In this document: positions 1-6,831 of the stretch, in pieces
Numbering within the stretch: position 1 is the stretch's first letter
How the letters are laid out: each line of letters opens with the position of its first letter
Assembly (NCBI GenBank): GCA_002410325.1
Contig: DHRK01000040.1
Span: 1 to 19,127, forward strand
Direction of reading: 5' to 3'
Source: Syntrophomonas sp. UBA5314
Lineage (GTDB): Bacteria > Bacillota > Syntrophomonadia > Syntrophomonadales > Syntrophomonadaceae
DNA: 19,127 nucleotides
Translations under genes and position numbers: made by a program
The notes under the pieces: generated by a model
What the model was told of the DNA's origin: nothing
Databases searched by the model: none
The model's input: the letters and a program-made list of their open reading frames with translations, nothing else

Positions 1-180
1 CCCCCATTCTTCGGGAATGGGCAGGCCGCAGAGCCCCAGGTCGGCCATCTTTTGGAAGGTAACCATGGGAAACTCATGCTTTTCGTCGGTATCGGACGCT
101 ATAGGTTCAACCTCGTTTTTGGCAAATTTGCGAAACATATCGCGCATCATTAAGGACTCTTCGCTTAATTGGAAATCCAT
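1..180 (-). CDS. Acyl-CoA (butyryl-CoA) dehydrogenase, N-terminal part
   Basis: Only the first 60 codons lie in the window; the gene runs off the left edge on the minus strand. The start ATG is at 180, preceded by a GGGAGGC ribosome binding site. The peptide starts MDFQLSEESLMMRDMFRKFA and continues to LGLCGLPIPEEWG, the classic N-terminal helical segment of acyl-CoA dehydrogenases. Members of this family are FAD flavoproteins that oxidise acyl-CoA to enoyl-CoA, or in reverse with electron-transfer flavoprotein reduce crotonyl-CoA. It follows crotonase by 26 bp and is the last visible gene of the thl-hbd-crt operon, so a four-carbon substrate (butyryl-CoA) is the likely one; that is inference from context. 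The catalytic glutamate is outside the window. Confidence 0.9.
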   Translation of the reverse strand, partial: MDFQLSEESLMMRDMFRKFAKNEVEPIASDTDEKHEFPMVTFQKMADLGLCGLPIPEEWG

Positions 181-206
181 TATTACTTGCCTCCCATGCT
201 GTTTTT

Positions 207-986
207 TTATTTACCTTTAAAGTCGGCCTTTCTCTTATCCACAAAGGCCTGCATGCCTTCTCTTTGATCGGAGGTAGCAAAGCACAGACCAAAAATATCG
301 GCCTCAATGGCCATGGCCCGGGTCATATCGACCTGCATGCCGCTGTTGACGGCGTCTTTGCACAGGCGCACGGCTATCTGCCCGCGGGAGGAAATCATAG
401 TGGCAATCTTCAATGTTTCCTCCATAAGCTGCTCGCCAGATGTCATTTTGTTCACCAGTCCTATGCGCAGGGCTTCGGTCGATCCAATAGTTTCACCGGT
501 GTAGAGAAGTTGTTTGGCCATGCCCGTTCCCACCAGGCGGGGCAGGCGCTGGGTGCCGCCGAAGCCCGGAGTAACACCCAGTCCCACTTCCGGCTGGCCG
601 AACTTGGCTTTCTCCGAACAGATACGGAAATCACAGGCCATGGCCAGTTCGCAACCGCCTCCCAGACAAAAGCCGTTTATGGCGGCTATAACCGGTTTAG
701 ACACAGACTCGATCAGGCTGGTCACTTCACCGCCCAGTTGTCCGAAAGCTCTGGCCTCCAGGGCGGTCATTTCCACCATGAAGGTTATGTCTGCACCGGC
801 TACGAAGGCTTTATCTCCCGCCCCGGTTATAATCAGGACGTCAACCGCTTCATCGTCCCGGATTTCCTCGACAGCTGCTTTAATGTCCAGGAGGGTGTTC
901 CGGTTCAGGGCGTTAAGTGCTTTGGGCCGGTTGATGCTCAGTATGGCAATCCTACCTTGCCTGGTCAATAAAATATTGTTATACAT
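207..986 (-). CDS. crt: Enoyl-CoA hydratase/crotonase
   Basis: A 259-aa crotonase of normal family length that hydrates crotonyl-CoA to 3-hydroxybutyryl-CoA, or dehydrates it in the butyrate-forming direction. The two catalytic glutamates are visible: Glu113 in GGGCELAMACD, next to the oxyanion-hole glycines, and Glu133 in FGQPEVGLGVTPGFGGTQRLPR. The CoA-binding segment AFVAGADI is at about residues 60-67. The ATG at 986 has a GGAGGAGG ribosome binding site eight bases upstream. It sits 33 bp downstream of the hydroxybutyryl-CoA dehydrogenase and 26 bp upstream of the acyl-CoA dehydrogenase, so it is clearly part of one operon. Cytoplasmic. The short-chain preference is inferred from its neighbours rather than from residues. 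Confidence 0.95.
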   Translation of the reverse strand: MYNNILLTRQGRIAILSINRPKALNALNRNTLLDIKAAVEEIRDDEAVDVLIITGAGDKAFVAGADITFMVEMTALEARAFGQLGGEVTSLIESVSKPVIAAINGFCLGGGCELAMACDFRICSEKAKFGQPEVGLGVTPGFGGTQRLPRLVGTGMAKQLLYTGETIGSTEALRIGLVNKMTSGEQLMEETLKIATMISSRGQIAVRLCKDAVNSGMQVDMTRAMAIEADIFGLCFATSDQREGMQAFVDKRKADFKGK

Positions 987-1019
987 CGGTCCGCCTCCTC
1001 CGGGGGGCTCGATTTGAGC

Positions 1020-1874
1020 CTATTTACCGTAATCATATATTCCCTTGCCCACTTTACGCCCCAGCCAGCCGGCCTGGACATACTGCTTCAACAGGGGGGA
1101 GGGGCGGTATTTGGGGTCGCCATAGCCGGTGTACATAACATTGAGAATCGAGAGTATGGTATCAAGTCCGATCAGGTCGGCCAGTTCCAACGGGCCCATG
1201 GGGTGATTCATACCCAGCTTCATGATGTCGTCGATGTTCTTGGCCGGTGCGACCCCCTCATAGAGTTCCCACAGGGCTTCGTTGATCATCACCTGCAGAA
1301 CCCGGTTGGAGATGAACCCGGGTACGTCGTTGCACCATACCGGCACCTTGCCCATCTTGATCGAGGCCGCTTCAATGTCGGCGTAGCACTCGTCGGTGGT
1401 GGCCAGGCCGCGGATTATTTCCACCAGCTTCATGACCGGCACCGGGTTCATGAAGTGCATGCCGATAACCTTTTCCGGGCGCTTGGTGGTGGCGGCTATC
1501 TGGGTAATGGGCAGGGAAGAGGTGTTGGTGGCCAGATAGGCATGGGGCGGAGCAATCTGGTCCAACTGGCCGAAGACCTTGGCCTTGATATCAAAGTTTT
1601 CAACAATCGCTTCTATTACCAGATCTACTCCGGCAGCATCCTTCAGGCTGATGGAGGGCTTGATCCGGGCCTGTATGGCAGCCTTTTCGTCTGCTGTTTT
1701 CTTATTCTTGGATACGTCTCTGCCCAGGTTCTTATCAATTAAGGCCAGCCCCTTGTTGACCAGATCCATATTTATATCCCACTGGATTACGTCATAACCG
1801 GCCTGGGCCGCCACCTGGGCTATTCCGCCGCCCATCTGGCCGGCGCCCAGCACCATGACTTTTTTAATTTCCAT
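1020..1874 (-). CDS. hbd: 3-hydroxybutyryl-CoA dehydrogenase
   Basis: A 284-aa NAD(P)-dependent short-chain 3-hydroxyacyl-CoA dehydrogenase that interconverts acetoacetyl-CoA and 3-hydroxybutyryl-CoA. The N-terminal Rossmann motif VMVLGAGQMGGGIAQ covers residues 7-20. The catalytic His140-Glu152 pair is seen in MHFMNPVPVMKLVE. TNTSS (116-120) and NDVPGFISNRV (about 182-192) are standard substrate and dimer-domain motifs, and the C-terminal domain contains MNHPMGPLELADLIGLD. Length matches clostridial Hbd (about 280 aa). The start ATG is preceded by GAGGAGGAACAGCAG, a good ribosome binding site. It lies 51 bp after thiolase and 33 bp before crotonase, which supports operon transcription and a role in the C4 acyl-CoA pathway. 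Confidence 0.95.
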   Translation of the reverse strand: MEIKKVMVLGAGQMGGGIAQVAAQAGYDVIQWDINMDLVNKGLALIDKNLGRDVSKNKKTADEKAAIQARIKPSISLKDAAGVDLVIEAIVENFDIKAKVFGQLDQIAPPHAYLATNTSSLPITQIAATTKRPEKVIGMHFMNPVPVMKLVEIIRGLATTDECYADIEAASIKMGKVPVWCNDVPGFISNRVLQVMINEALWELYEGVAPAKNIDDIMKLGMNHPMGPLELADLIGLDTILSILNVMYTGYGDPKYRPSPLLKQYVQAGWLGRKVGKGIYDYGK

Positions 1875-1925
1875 CTGCTGTTCCTCCTCGCTACTTTAAG
1901 TAGTATTCGGCTCTATGGCAGTTGT

Positions 1926-3275
1926 TTAGGGTTCTACCTTTATCAGCATGGCATCGCCCTGGGCGTGGCCGGAGCAGATTCCGCAGACTCCAATTCCGCC
2001 GCCCCGGCGCTTCAATTCATAGGCCAGAGTCATTACAATGCGGGCACCGGTTGCTCCGATGGGGTGACCATAGGCAATAGCGCTTCCATTGACATTGACC
2101 TTTTCTAGCATCTCTTCTTTGCTCATGCCGAGGATTCTACCCGCGCTGACTAATACAACTGCCGCAAAGGCTTCGTTGATTTCAATCAAATCGACATCCT
2201 TGTAGGTTAATCCATTTTGATCAAGTACCTTTTTAATCGAGAGGCCGGGCACGGTGGCGATATCTTTGGTCTGCTGGGATACTTCAGCATAGTCAAGTAT
2301 GGTAAAGAGCGGTTTTAATCCCAATTCCTTGGCCTTTTCAGCGCTCATTAGCACGCATACGTCCCCGCCGTCATTCACACCGGGGGCATTGCCAGCAGTG
2401 ACTGAGCCCGGTTGACCTGTTACAGTGCTCTTATGGTTAAAGACGGGCGGAAGCTTAGCCAGTCCTTCCGTGGTAGTCCCGGGACGGGGCCCTTCGTCTT
2501 TACTGAAAACGGCTTTGCCCCGCTTTATTTCTACCGGAAAAATCTCATCGGCAAACTTGTCTGCTTTAGCGGCCTCAACCGCTCTGGACTGGGATAAATA
2601 GGCCCACCAGTCATTGTCTTCTCTGGTGAAGCCGAATTCATCAGATGTTTCAGAACCGTGTATTGCCATGTGGCGGTTGTAGAAAGCATCCCACAGTCCG
2701 TCATAAACCATCAGGTCTACCAAATTGCCCTTGGGCAATCCCATGCGCTCGCCAAAGCGATGATCGGGTAAAGCATAGGGGCAGTTGCTCATGCTTTCCT
2801 GTCCTCCGGCAATAACTATTTCTGCCCGGCCCGTTTGAATCATCTGAACACCCAGGTCAATGGTCTTAATTCCAGAGGAGCATACTTTGTTGATCGTAAT
2901 AGAAGGTACCGATTCAGGCAGACCCGCCAGTAAGGTAGCCTGGCGGCTGGGAACCTGTCCACTACCGGCAGGAACTACCTGTCCCATAAAAACATAATCG
3001 ATATCTTCCGGTTTCACTTTCCCGTCACAACGCCGCAGTGCTTCCTTTATGGCCAGCGCACCCAATTGAGGTGCATCATACTCCTTTAGAGAACCTCCAA
3101 AAACTCCGTAAGGTGTTCTGCAAGCCTGAACGCAAACAACATCTCGCAGATTCGGGTTTTTAACTAATCTGCCCATACCTTCAAATGTGGCTTTTCTTTC
3201 ACCAAATCCCGCAACTGCTATTTTCTTCGGATAATCGGCCCGCTTCATATCTAGCTTCTGAACAAAATCTGACAT
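1926..3275 (-). CDS. Acetyl-CoA C-acetyltransferase (thiolase) with N-terminal extension
   Basis: A 449-aa thiolase, first gene of the enzyme set, condensing two acetyl-CoA to acetoacetyl-CoA or cleaving it. Catalytic residues are in place: nucleophile Cys132 (NKVCSSGIK), His404 (AYGHPIGATGAR) and second Cys434. NEAFAAVV is at 367-374. The usual thiolase start aligns near residue 43 (LRDVVCVQACRTPYGVFGGS), so there is a roughly 42-residue charged N-terminal extension. The far upstream ATG is still preferred because AAGGAGG lies 11 bases before it. The loop after Cys434 reads CSGHAQG where most biosynthetic thiolases have CIGGGQG or similar. Operon-mates are hbd, crt and acyl-CoA dehydrogenase; the short-chain role comes from that context. 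Confidence 0.92.
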   Translation of the reverse strand: MSDFVQKLDMKRADYPKKIAVAGFGERKATFEGMGRLVKNPNLRDVVCVQACRTPYGVFGGSLKEYDAPQLGALAIKEALRRCDGKVKPEDIDYVFMGQVVPAGSGQVPSRQATLLAGLPESVPSITINKVCSSGIKTIDLGVQMIQTGRAEIVIAGGQESMSNCPYALPDHRFGERMGLPKGNLVDLMVYDGLWDAFYNRHMAIHGSETSDEFGFTREDNDWWAYLSQSRAVEAAKADKFADEIFPVEIKRGKAVFSKDEGPRPGTTTEGLAKLPPVFNHKSTVTGQPGSVTAGNAPGVNDGGDVCVLMSAEKAKELGLKPLFTILDYAEVSQQTKDIATVPGLSIKKVLDQNGLTYKDVDLIEINEAFAAVVLVSAGRILGMSKEEMLEKVNVNGSAIAYGHPIGATGARIVMTLAYELKRRGGGIGVCGICSGHAQGDAMLIKVEP

Positions 3276-3430
3276 AATTTTTACATCCTCCTTACATGAA
3301 TCCTAAACTCCTGCGAACACTTCACTACAAGCGACCATTTACTCCCCCTTTCTATAATTGGTTTTATAAATCACGCCACCGCCTGCGGGTAGCACGGTGC
3401 TTGTGAACATATCCTTTATGGAAACAAAAC

Positions 3431-3604
3431 CTAGACTCTCATTACGGCTTTGCTCTGCTTTTTTAGAGGAGAGCTGGCTACAGACTCGGGCGGGCTGACA
3501 ACGATATTGATGGTGCCACAGCGAGGGCATTTGATTTCCAATTTTTCACAGTCTTGATATCTTCCCAATAAACGCTGGCAGTTTTTACATCTAAGATCTC
3601 TCAT
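3431..3604 (-). CDS. Com-like zinc-ribbon small protein
   Basis: A 57-aa protein starting at the ATG at 3604, which is preceded by AGGGGGGTT. The frame stays open further upstream to 3793, but no earlier start has a ribosome binding site. The peptide begins MRDLRCKNCQRLLGRY and has two Cys pairs, C6-x2-C9 and C26-x2-C29, the latter in KCPRCGTINIVV. This is the pattern of the Mu-phage Com family of small zinc-finger regulators. Com itself is an RNA-binding translational activator of the Mu mom gene; chromosomal relatives are mostly uncharacterised, so a nucleic-acid-binding role here is inference. The C-terminal half (SPPESVASSPLKKQSKAV) is low-complexity and basic. It lies between a sigma-54 promoter and the thiolase operon, with no clear terminator between its stop and thiolase, so co-transcription is plausible. 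Confidence 0.7.
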   Translation of the reverse strand: MRDLRCKNCQRLLGRYQDCEKLEIKCPRCGTINIVVSPPESVASSPLKKQSKAVMRV

Positions 3605-3650
3605 TATTAACCCCCCTAATCTGCAATTGCCGGTAGCGCCCCCGGCGACA

Positions 3651-3682
3651 CAAAAAGCTCCACCAATTAGACTGGCGGAGCT
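3651..3682 (-). terminator. Intrinsic terminator or attenuator in the com leader
   Basis: Read on the minus strand, AGCTCCGCCA (3682-3673) can pair with TGGTGGAGCT (3665-3656) across a 7-nt loop. This gives a 10-bp stem with one G-U pair, followed directly by TTTT. That is a canonical intrinsic terminator. It lies about 85-110 nt downstream of the expected start of the sigma-54 promoter at 3777-3792 and before com, with no gene between, so it looks like an attenuator or the end of a short RNA. A second small hairpin (GCCGG/CCGGC, about 3628-3645) follows it. Confidence 0.7.
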
Positions 3683-3776
3683 CAGTGGCTCTCTACAGAC
3701 ATGAATATTCAAAGTAATTGTCAGGTACTTGCCATATTGCATTTGTAAAAGTTTAATAATTATTACCAATGATATT

Positions 3777-3792
3777 TGCAAGTATCGTGCCA
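3777..3792 (-). promoter_or_regulatory. Sigma-54 promoter (-24/-12) toward com and the thiolase operon
   Basis: On the minus strand the sequence is TGGCACGATACTTGCA. It matches the sigma-54 consensus TGGCACG-N4-TTGCA perfectly, with the invariant GG and GC in the correct spacing. The expected start is about 11-13 nt downstream (near 3766). It points toward the terminator-like hairpin, com and then thl-hbd-crt-acd. A sigma-54 activator is encoded about 3 kb away on the other side of the same intergenic region. Confidence 0.85.
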
Positions 3793-3810
3793 TGGCTCAT
3801 AGAATAAAGC

Positions 3811-3859
3811 GGTGATTCGATTGAAATGGGAATCTAACCGGCAAACTTTCTGAATCAGA
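3811..3859. promoter_or_regulatory. Candidate operator dyads upstream of the com/thl sigma-54 promoter
   Basis: Two inverted repeats lie behind the minus-strand promoter. One is GATTC-N11-GAATC (3814-3818 / 3830-3834), flanked by GGT and ACC. The other is TCTGA-A-TCAGA (3849-3859). The second shares the string ATCAGAC with the dyad at 4312-4330. Their distance of roughly 20-70 bp from the -24 element is short but possible for an activator site. No binding site is known for this activator, so the call is tentative. Confidence 0.3.
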
Positions 3860-3986
3860 CATTTTAATGACGCACTTCATCGACTTACCCGAGGGGGAGG
3901 CGTCCAGCATTACTTTTGCCATAATCGTTATTGAATTTGTGTATTGCCATGCTTATGCACATATTACTTGGTCTGCTATTTTTACA

Positions 3987-4022
3987 GTGAACACTTGTAA
4001 AAGTTGACACTAAAATGAACAC
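3987..4022. repeat. Short direct repeats TGAACAC/TTGACAC/TGAACAC
   Basis: TGAACAC occurs at 3988-3994 and 4016-4022, with TTGACAC at 4004-4010 between them, embedded in A/T-rich spacers. They sit in the middle of the divergent intergenic region, about 200 bp from the minus-strand promoter and 110-145 bp from the plus-strand one. That is a typical distance for enhancer sites of a sigma-54 activator. The end of a decayed IS21-type element, whose tips carry repeats of this kind, is an alternative; no transposase remains. Confidence 0.3.
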
Positions 4023-4132
4023 CCGCATGCCGTCAATTGCGTTATATTTCTCCGCACGGAAAAATTTTTATAGGTTAAAACGGTTTATTAAGTAATCAGT
4101 GTAAATAACACCGGTTTCGATGAAGCGTCGCG

Positions 4133-4148
4133 TGGCCTGATATTTGCA
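4133..4148 (+). promoter_or_regulatory. Sigma-54 promoter (-24/-12) toward the PAS kinase operon
   Basis: The plus-strand sequence TGGCCTGATATTTGCA keeps the invariant GG and GC of sigma-54 promoters with correct spacing. It is a close sibling of the site at 3777-3792. Expected start is about 4159, giving a leader of about 190 nt to the kinase ATG at 4350. If the adjacent activator uses it, the two-component operon would be autoregulated. Confidence 0.75.
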
Positions 4149-4311
4149 TTAACAACACTAGAAAATAAGTTCGTATAAAAACAACAATTTGGCTACCCGG
4201 GTTATCTTATTGATTAGAAAACGCGAAAAAGATCAGGGACGAAACAGCGGTTAAAGATGTAACATTTATACATAAGGTGGAATTCGGATAGTATTGATTT
4301 ATTTTTCTCTA

Positions 4312-4330
4312 GTCTGATATTGGATCAGAC
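4312..4330. promoter_or_regulatory. Perfect dyad in the kinase leader
   Basis: GTCTGATATTGGATCAGAC is a perfect 7-bp inverted repeat around 5 bases, 19 nt before the kinase start codon. It could be an operator or an RNA hairpin just upstream of the GGGGGG ribosome binding site. It shares ATCAGACATT with 3854-3863 on the same strand. Function is unknown. Confidence 0.4.
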
Positions 4331-4349
4331 ATTCTTGGGGGGAAAACCA

Positions 4350-6812
4350 ATGAAAGATGACACCATGCCACTCCCGAACTCCTTTCTTAATCGGCCGAAC
4401 GATAGCAGCACATCTATTTATAATATGGTAGCCATTGTAAACTTTTTACCTGATGCCACCTTTGTTATAGACAAGAACCACAGGGTGGTTGCCTGGAACC
4501 AGGCTATGGAAGAACTTACCGGAATCGATGCCCAAGATATCCTGGGCAAGGGTGAATATGAATATGCTGTTCCTTTTTACGGGACAAGACGGCCTATATT
4601 GATCGATCTTATTTTGGATCCAGATGAAGAATATGAAAGAAATCTTCTCATTACAAGAGACAGGGAGGCACTTATTACAGAAACCCCCACCCCCAACCTC
4701 AAGGGGAAAGAGGCCTTTCTCTGGGGCAAAGCCACTCTATTGTACGATTCTCAGGGGAATATAATAGGCGCTATCGAATCGATCCGGGATATCACTGAAC
4801 GTCAGCGGGCGGAGATAGCCCTGAAAAACTCGGAACAGCGACTGGCTGACATTATTGATTTTCTTCCCGATGCCACCTTTGTTATCGATAAAGACCACCA
4901 GGTGATAGCCTGGAACCGGGCCATGGAAGACATGCTGGGGGTCAAGGCGGAAGACATGCTGGGCAAGGGCGACTATGAATATGGTATCCCCTTTTACGGG
5001 GTTAGAGCTCCGATATTGATTGACCGTATCCTCGAACCGGATGAAGATATGGAAAAGCACTACTCGTTAATTATCGAGCGCGATAAAGAAGTATTGATCG
5101 TCGAGACTCCAGCTCTTACGGTTAAGGGAAAAGAAACCTATCTCTGGGGCAAGGCCACCCTATTGTACGACTCGCAGGGGGATATAATAGGCGCTATCGA
5201 ATCGATCCGGGATATTACGGAACGTAAGCAGGCGGAGGTAGCCTTGAAAAATTCGGAGCAGCGCCTGGCCGACATTATAGATTTTCTCCCCGATGCCACC
5301 TTTGTTATTGATGCAGCGCACCAAGTTATTGCCTGGAACCGGGCCATGGAAGACATGACCGGTGTTGAGGCCGAGAAAATACTGGGCAAGGGCGATTACC
5401 TGTGCGGCGCCATTCTTTACGGAGTAAAGCGCCCTGTTATGGCCGATCTAATCCTTCAACCCGATGAAGAAGTTGAAAAAAGCTATTCTTACGTCGCTCT
5501 TGATAAAGGAACCCTGCTTATGGAAAAATCGTTCTCCGATTTACGTGGAAAAGAGGCTTTTCTCTGGGGCAAAGCCACTCTGCTCTATGATTCTCAAGGC
5601 AATGTTACCGGGGCAATTGAATCCATCAGGGATATTATCGATCGCAAACAGGCCGAGGTAGCCTTGAAGAACTCGGAGCAGCGCTGGGCCGATATTATTA
5701 ATTTTCTTCCCGATGCCACCTTTGTTATTGATAAAGACCACCAGGTGATAGCCTGGAACCGGGCTATGGAAGAATTATCAGGGGTCAAGGCAGAAGATAT
5801 GCTGGGCCAGGGCGATTATGCGTACAGCATTCCCTTTTACGGGGTTAGAGGGCCTATATTGATTGACCGTATGCTCGAACCGGATGAAAATATGGAAAAG
5901 TATTACTCGTTAATTATAGAGCACAATAAGGAAGTATTGATCGTCGAGACTCCCGCTCTTATGGTTAAGGAAAAAGAAACCTACTTGTGGGGCAAGGCCA
6001 CCCTTTTGTATGACTCGCAGGGGAATATAATAGGAGCTATCGAATCGATCAGGGACGTAACCGACCGCAAAAAATCCGAGCTGGATAAGTTAGAGGCCCA
6101 GGAACGGGCCGCCCGTGCAGAAAACCTGGCCTCTCTGGGTCTAATCACCACTGAACTGGCCCATGCTATCAAACAACCATTGAATTCACTCATGATTACT
6201 ATTGACAGCATTTTGTACTGGTATGACCAGGGGCGAGATTTAAACCGGGCTGACCTGATTGAGGACCTCCAAAAAGCGCTGGTCAAATCAGCGCGAATCA
6301 ATGAAATTCTTGAGCATATGCGGGCCTTTATCCGCAATGAACGAGACGGGGAACCAACTCCCTGTAATATTAATCTATCCGTGGAAAACGCCTTGGATAT
6401 TATGAAAGCCCACCTATTTTCACATGGAATAGAGATTCAATTGGAACTTGCTCCAGATCTACCTCTGGTACTGGGTTATGAAAACCGCATAGAAGAGATA
6501 ATCAGCAATCTGATTGAGAACGCCATGCAATCGTTGGAGCGGGTTTCCCGAAATAAAGTAAAGACTATAACCTGTATATCCAGGTTGGAGCACAATGTAA
6601 TACTGGAAATATGCGATAATGGAATCGGGATCAGCCCGGAAAATATGAATAAGATCTTTGAGCCTTTTTTTTCCACCAAAGAAGGACAAGGGATGGGTAT
6701 GGGACTTTTTATCGCCAAATCCATAATTACAACTTTGAATGGCAGAATTCAGTGCACTTCCAATAAGGATCAAACCACCTTCCGGATAGAACTCCCGCCA
6801 TACCAGGATTAA
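4350..6812 (+). CDS. Cytoplasmic PAS-repeat sensor histidine kinase
   Basis: An 820-aa kinase from ATG 4350; an in-frame TTG at 4320 exists but has no ribosome binding site, while GGGGGG precedes 4350. Four PAS domains follow one another, each opening with the conserved FLPDATFVID at residues 32, 171, 312 and 452, and closing with YLWGKATLLYDSQG..IGAIESIRDIT. Then come a HisKA segment with phospho-acceptor His605 (LAHAIKQPLNS) and a full ATPase domain: N-box NLIENAMQSL (about 720), DNGIGI (756), FEPFFSTKE and GMGMGLFIAKSI. There is no signal peptide or membrane segment, so the signal is intracellular. The sigma-54 activator starts 19 bp downstream, which makes it the likely partner. The ligand of the PAS domains cannot be read from the sequence. 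Confidence 0.93.
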   Translation: MKDDTMPLPNSFLNRPNDSSTSIYNMVAIVNFLPDATFVIDKNHRVVAWNQAMEELTGIDAQDILGKGEYEYAVPFYGTRRPILIDLILDPDEEYERNLLITRDREALITETPTPNLKGKEAFLWGKATLLYDSQGNIIGAIESIRDITERQRAEIALKNSEQRLADIIDFLPDATFVIDKDHQVIAWNRAMEDMLGVKAEDMLGKGDYEYGIPFYGVRAPILIDRILEPDEDMEKHYSLIIERDKEVLIVETPALTVKGKETYLWGKATLLYDSQGDIIGAIESIRDITERKQAEVALKNSEQRLADIIDFLPDATFVIDAAHQVIAWNRAMEDMTGVEAEKILGKGDYLCGAILYGVKRPVMADLILQPDEEVEKSYSYVALDKGTLLMEKSFSDLRGKEAFLWGKATLLYDSQGNVTGAIESIRDIIDRKQAEVALKNSEQRWADIINFLPDATFVIDKDHQVIAWNRAMEELSGVKAEDMLGQGDYAYSIPFYGVRGPILIDRMLEPDENMEKYYSLIIEHNKEVLIVETPALMVKEKETYLWGKATLLYDSQGNIIGAIESIRDVTDRKKSELDKLEAQERAARAENLASLGLITTELAHAIKQPLNSLMITIDSILYWYDQGRDLNRADLIEDLQKALVKSARINEILEHMRAFIRNERDGEPTPCNINLSVENALDIMKAHLFSHGIEIQLELAPDLPLVLGYENRIEEIISNLIENAMQSLERVSRNKVKTITCISRLEHNVILEICDNGIGISPENMNKIFEPFFSTKEGQGMGMGLFIAKSIITTLNGRIQCTSNKDQTTFRIELPPYQD
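4440..6065 (+). repeat. Four tandem ~420-bp PAS-coding repeats
   Basis: Within the kinase gene, units begin at about 4440, 4857, 5280 and 5700, a period of 417-423 bp (139-141 codons). Units 2 and 4 are the most alike (DKDHQVIAWNRAMEE/D, FYGVRxPILIDR, SLIIExxKEVLIVETPAL). Unit 3 differs in its ligand-pocket half (YLCGAILYGVKRPVMADLIL). Unit 1 is the most distant at the nucleotide level. This suggests duplication with later divergence of sensing pockets. Confidence 0.85.
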
Positions 6813-6831
6813 ACAAAGGGGCTTACGGACT

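Noticed and set aside
264..971. Long plus-strand ORFs opposite crotonase and opposite hbd (1014-1742)
   Set aside because: They are antisense shadows of well-conserved enzymes, with low-complexity His/Gly-rich translations and no ribosome binding sites.
3303..3338. 11-codon ORF (MVACSEVFAGV) just before thiolase, possible leader peptide
   Set aside because: The GGGGGAG is too close to the ATG, there is no hairpin pair after it and no codon bias; probably chance.
3605..3793. In-frame N-terminal extension of the Com-like ORF to 120 aa
   Set aside because: It would start inside the sigma-54 promoter, run through the terminator hairpin and has no ribosome binding site; the ATG at 3604 has one.
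4320..4349. TTG start ten codons upstream for the PAS kinase
   Set aside because: There is no ribosome binding site before it, and it lies within the perfect dyad; ATG 4350 follows GGGGGG.
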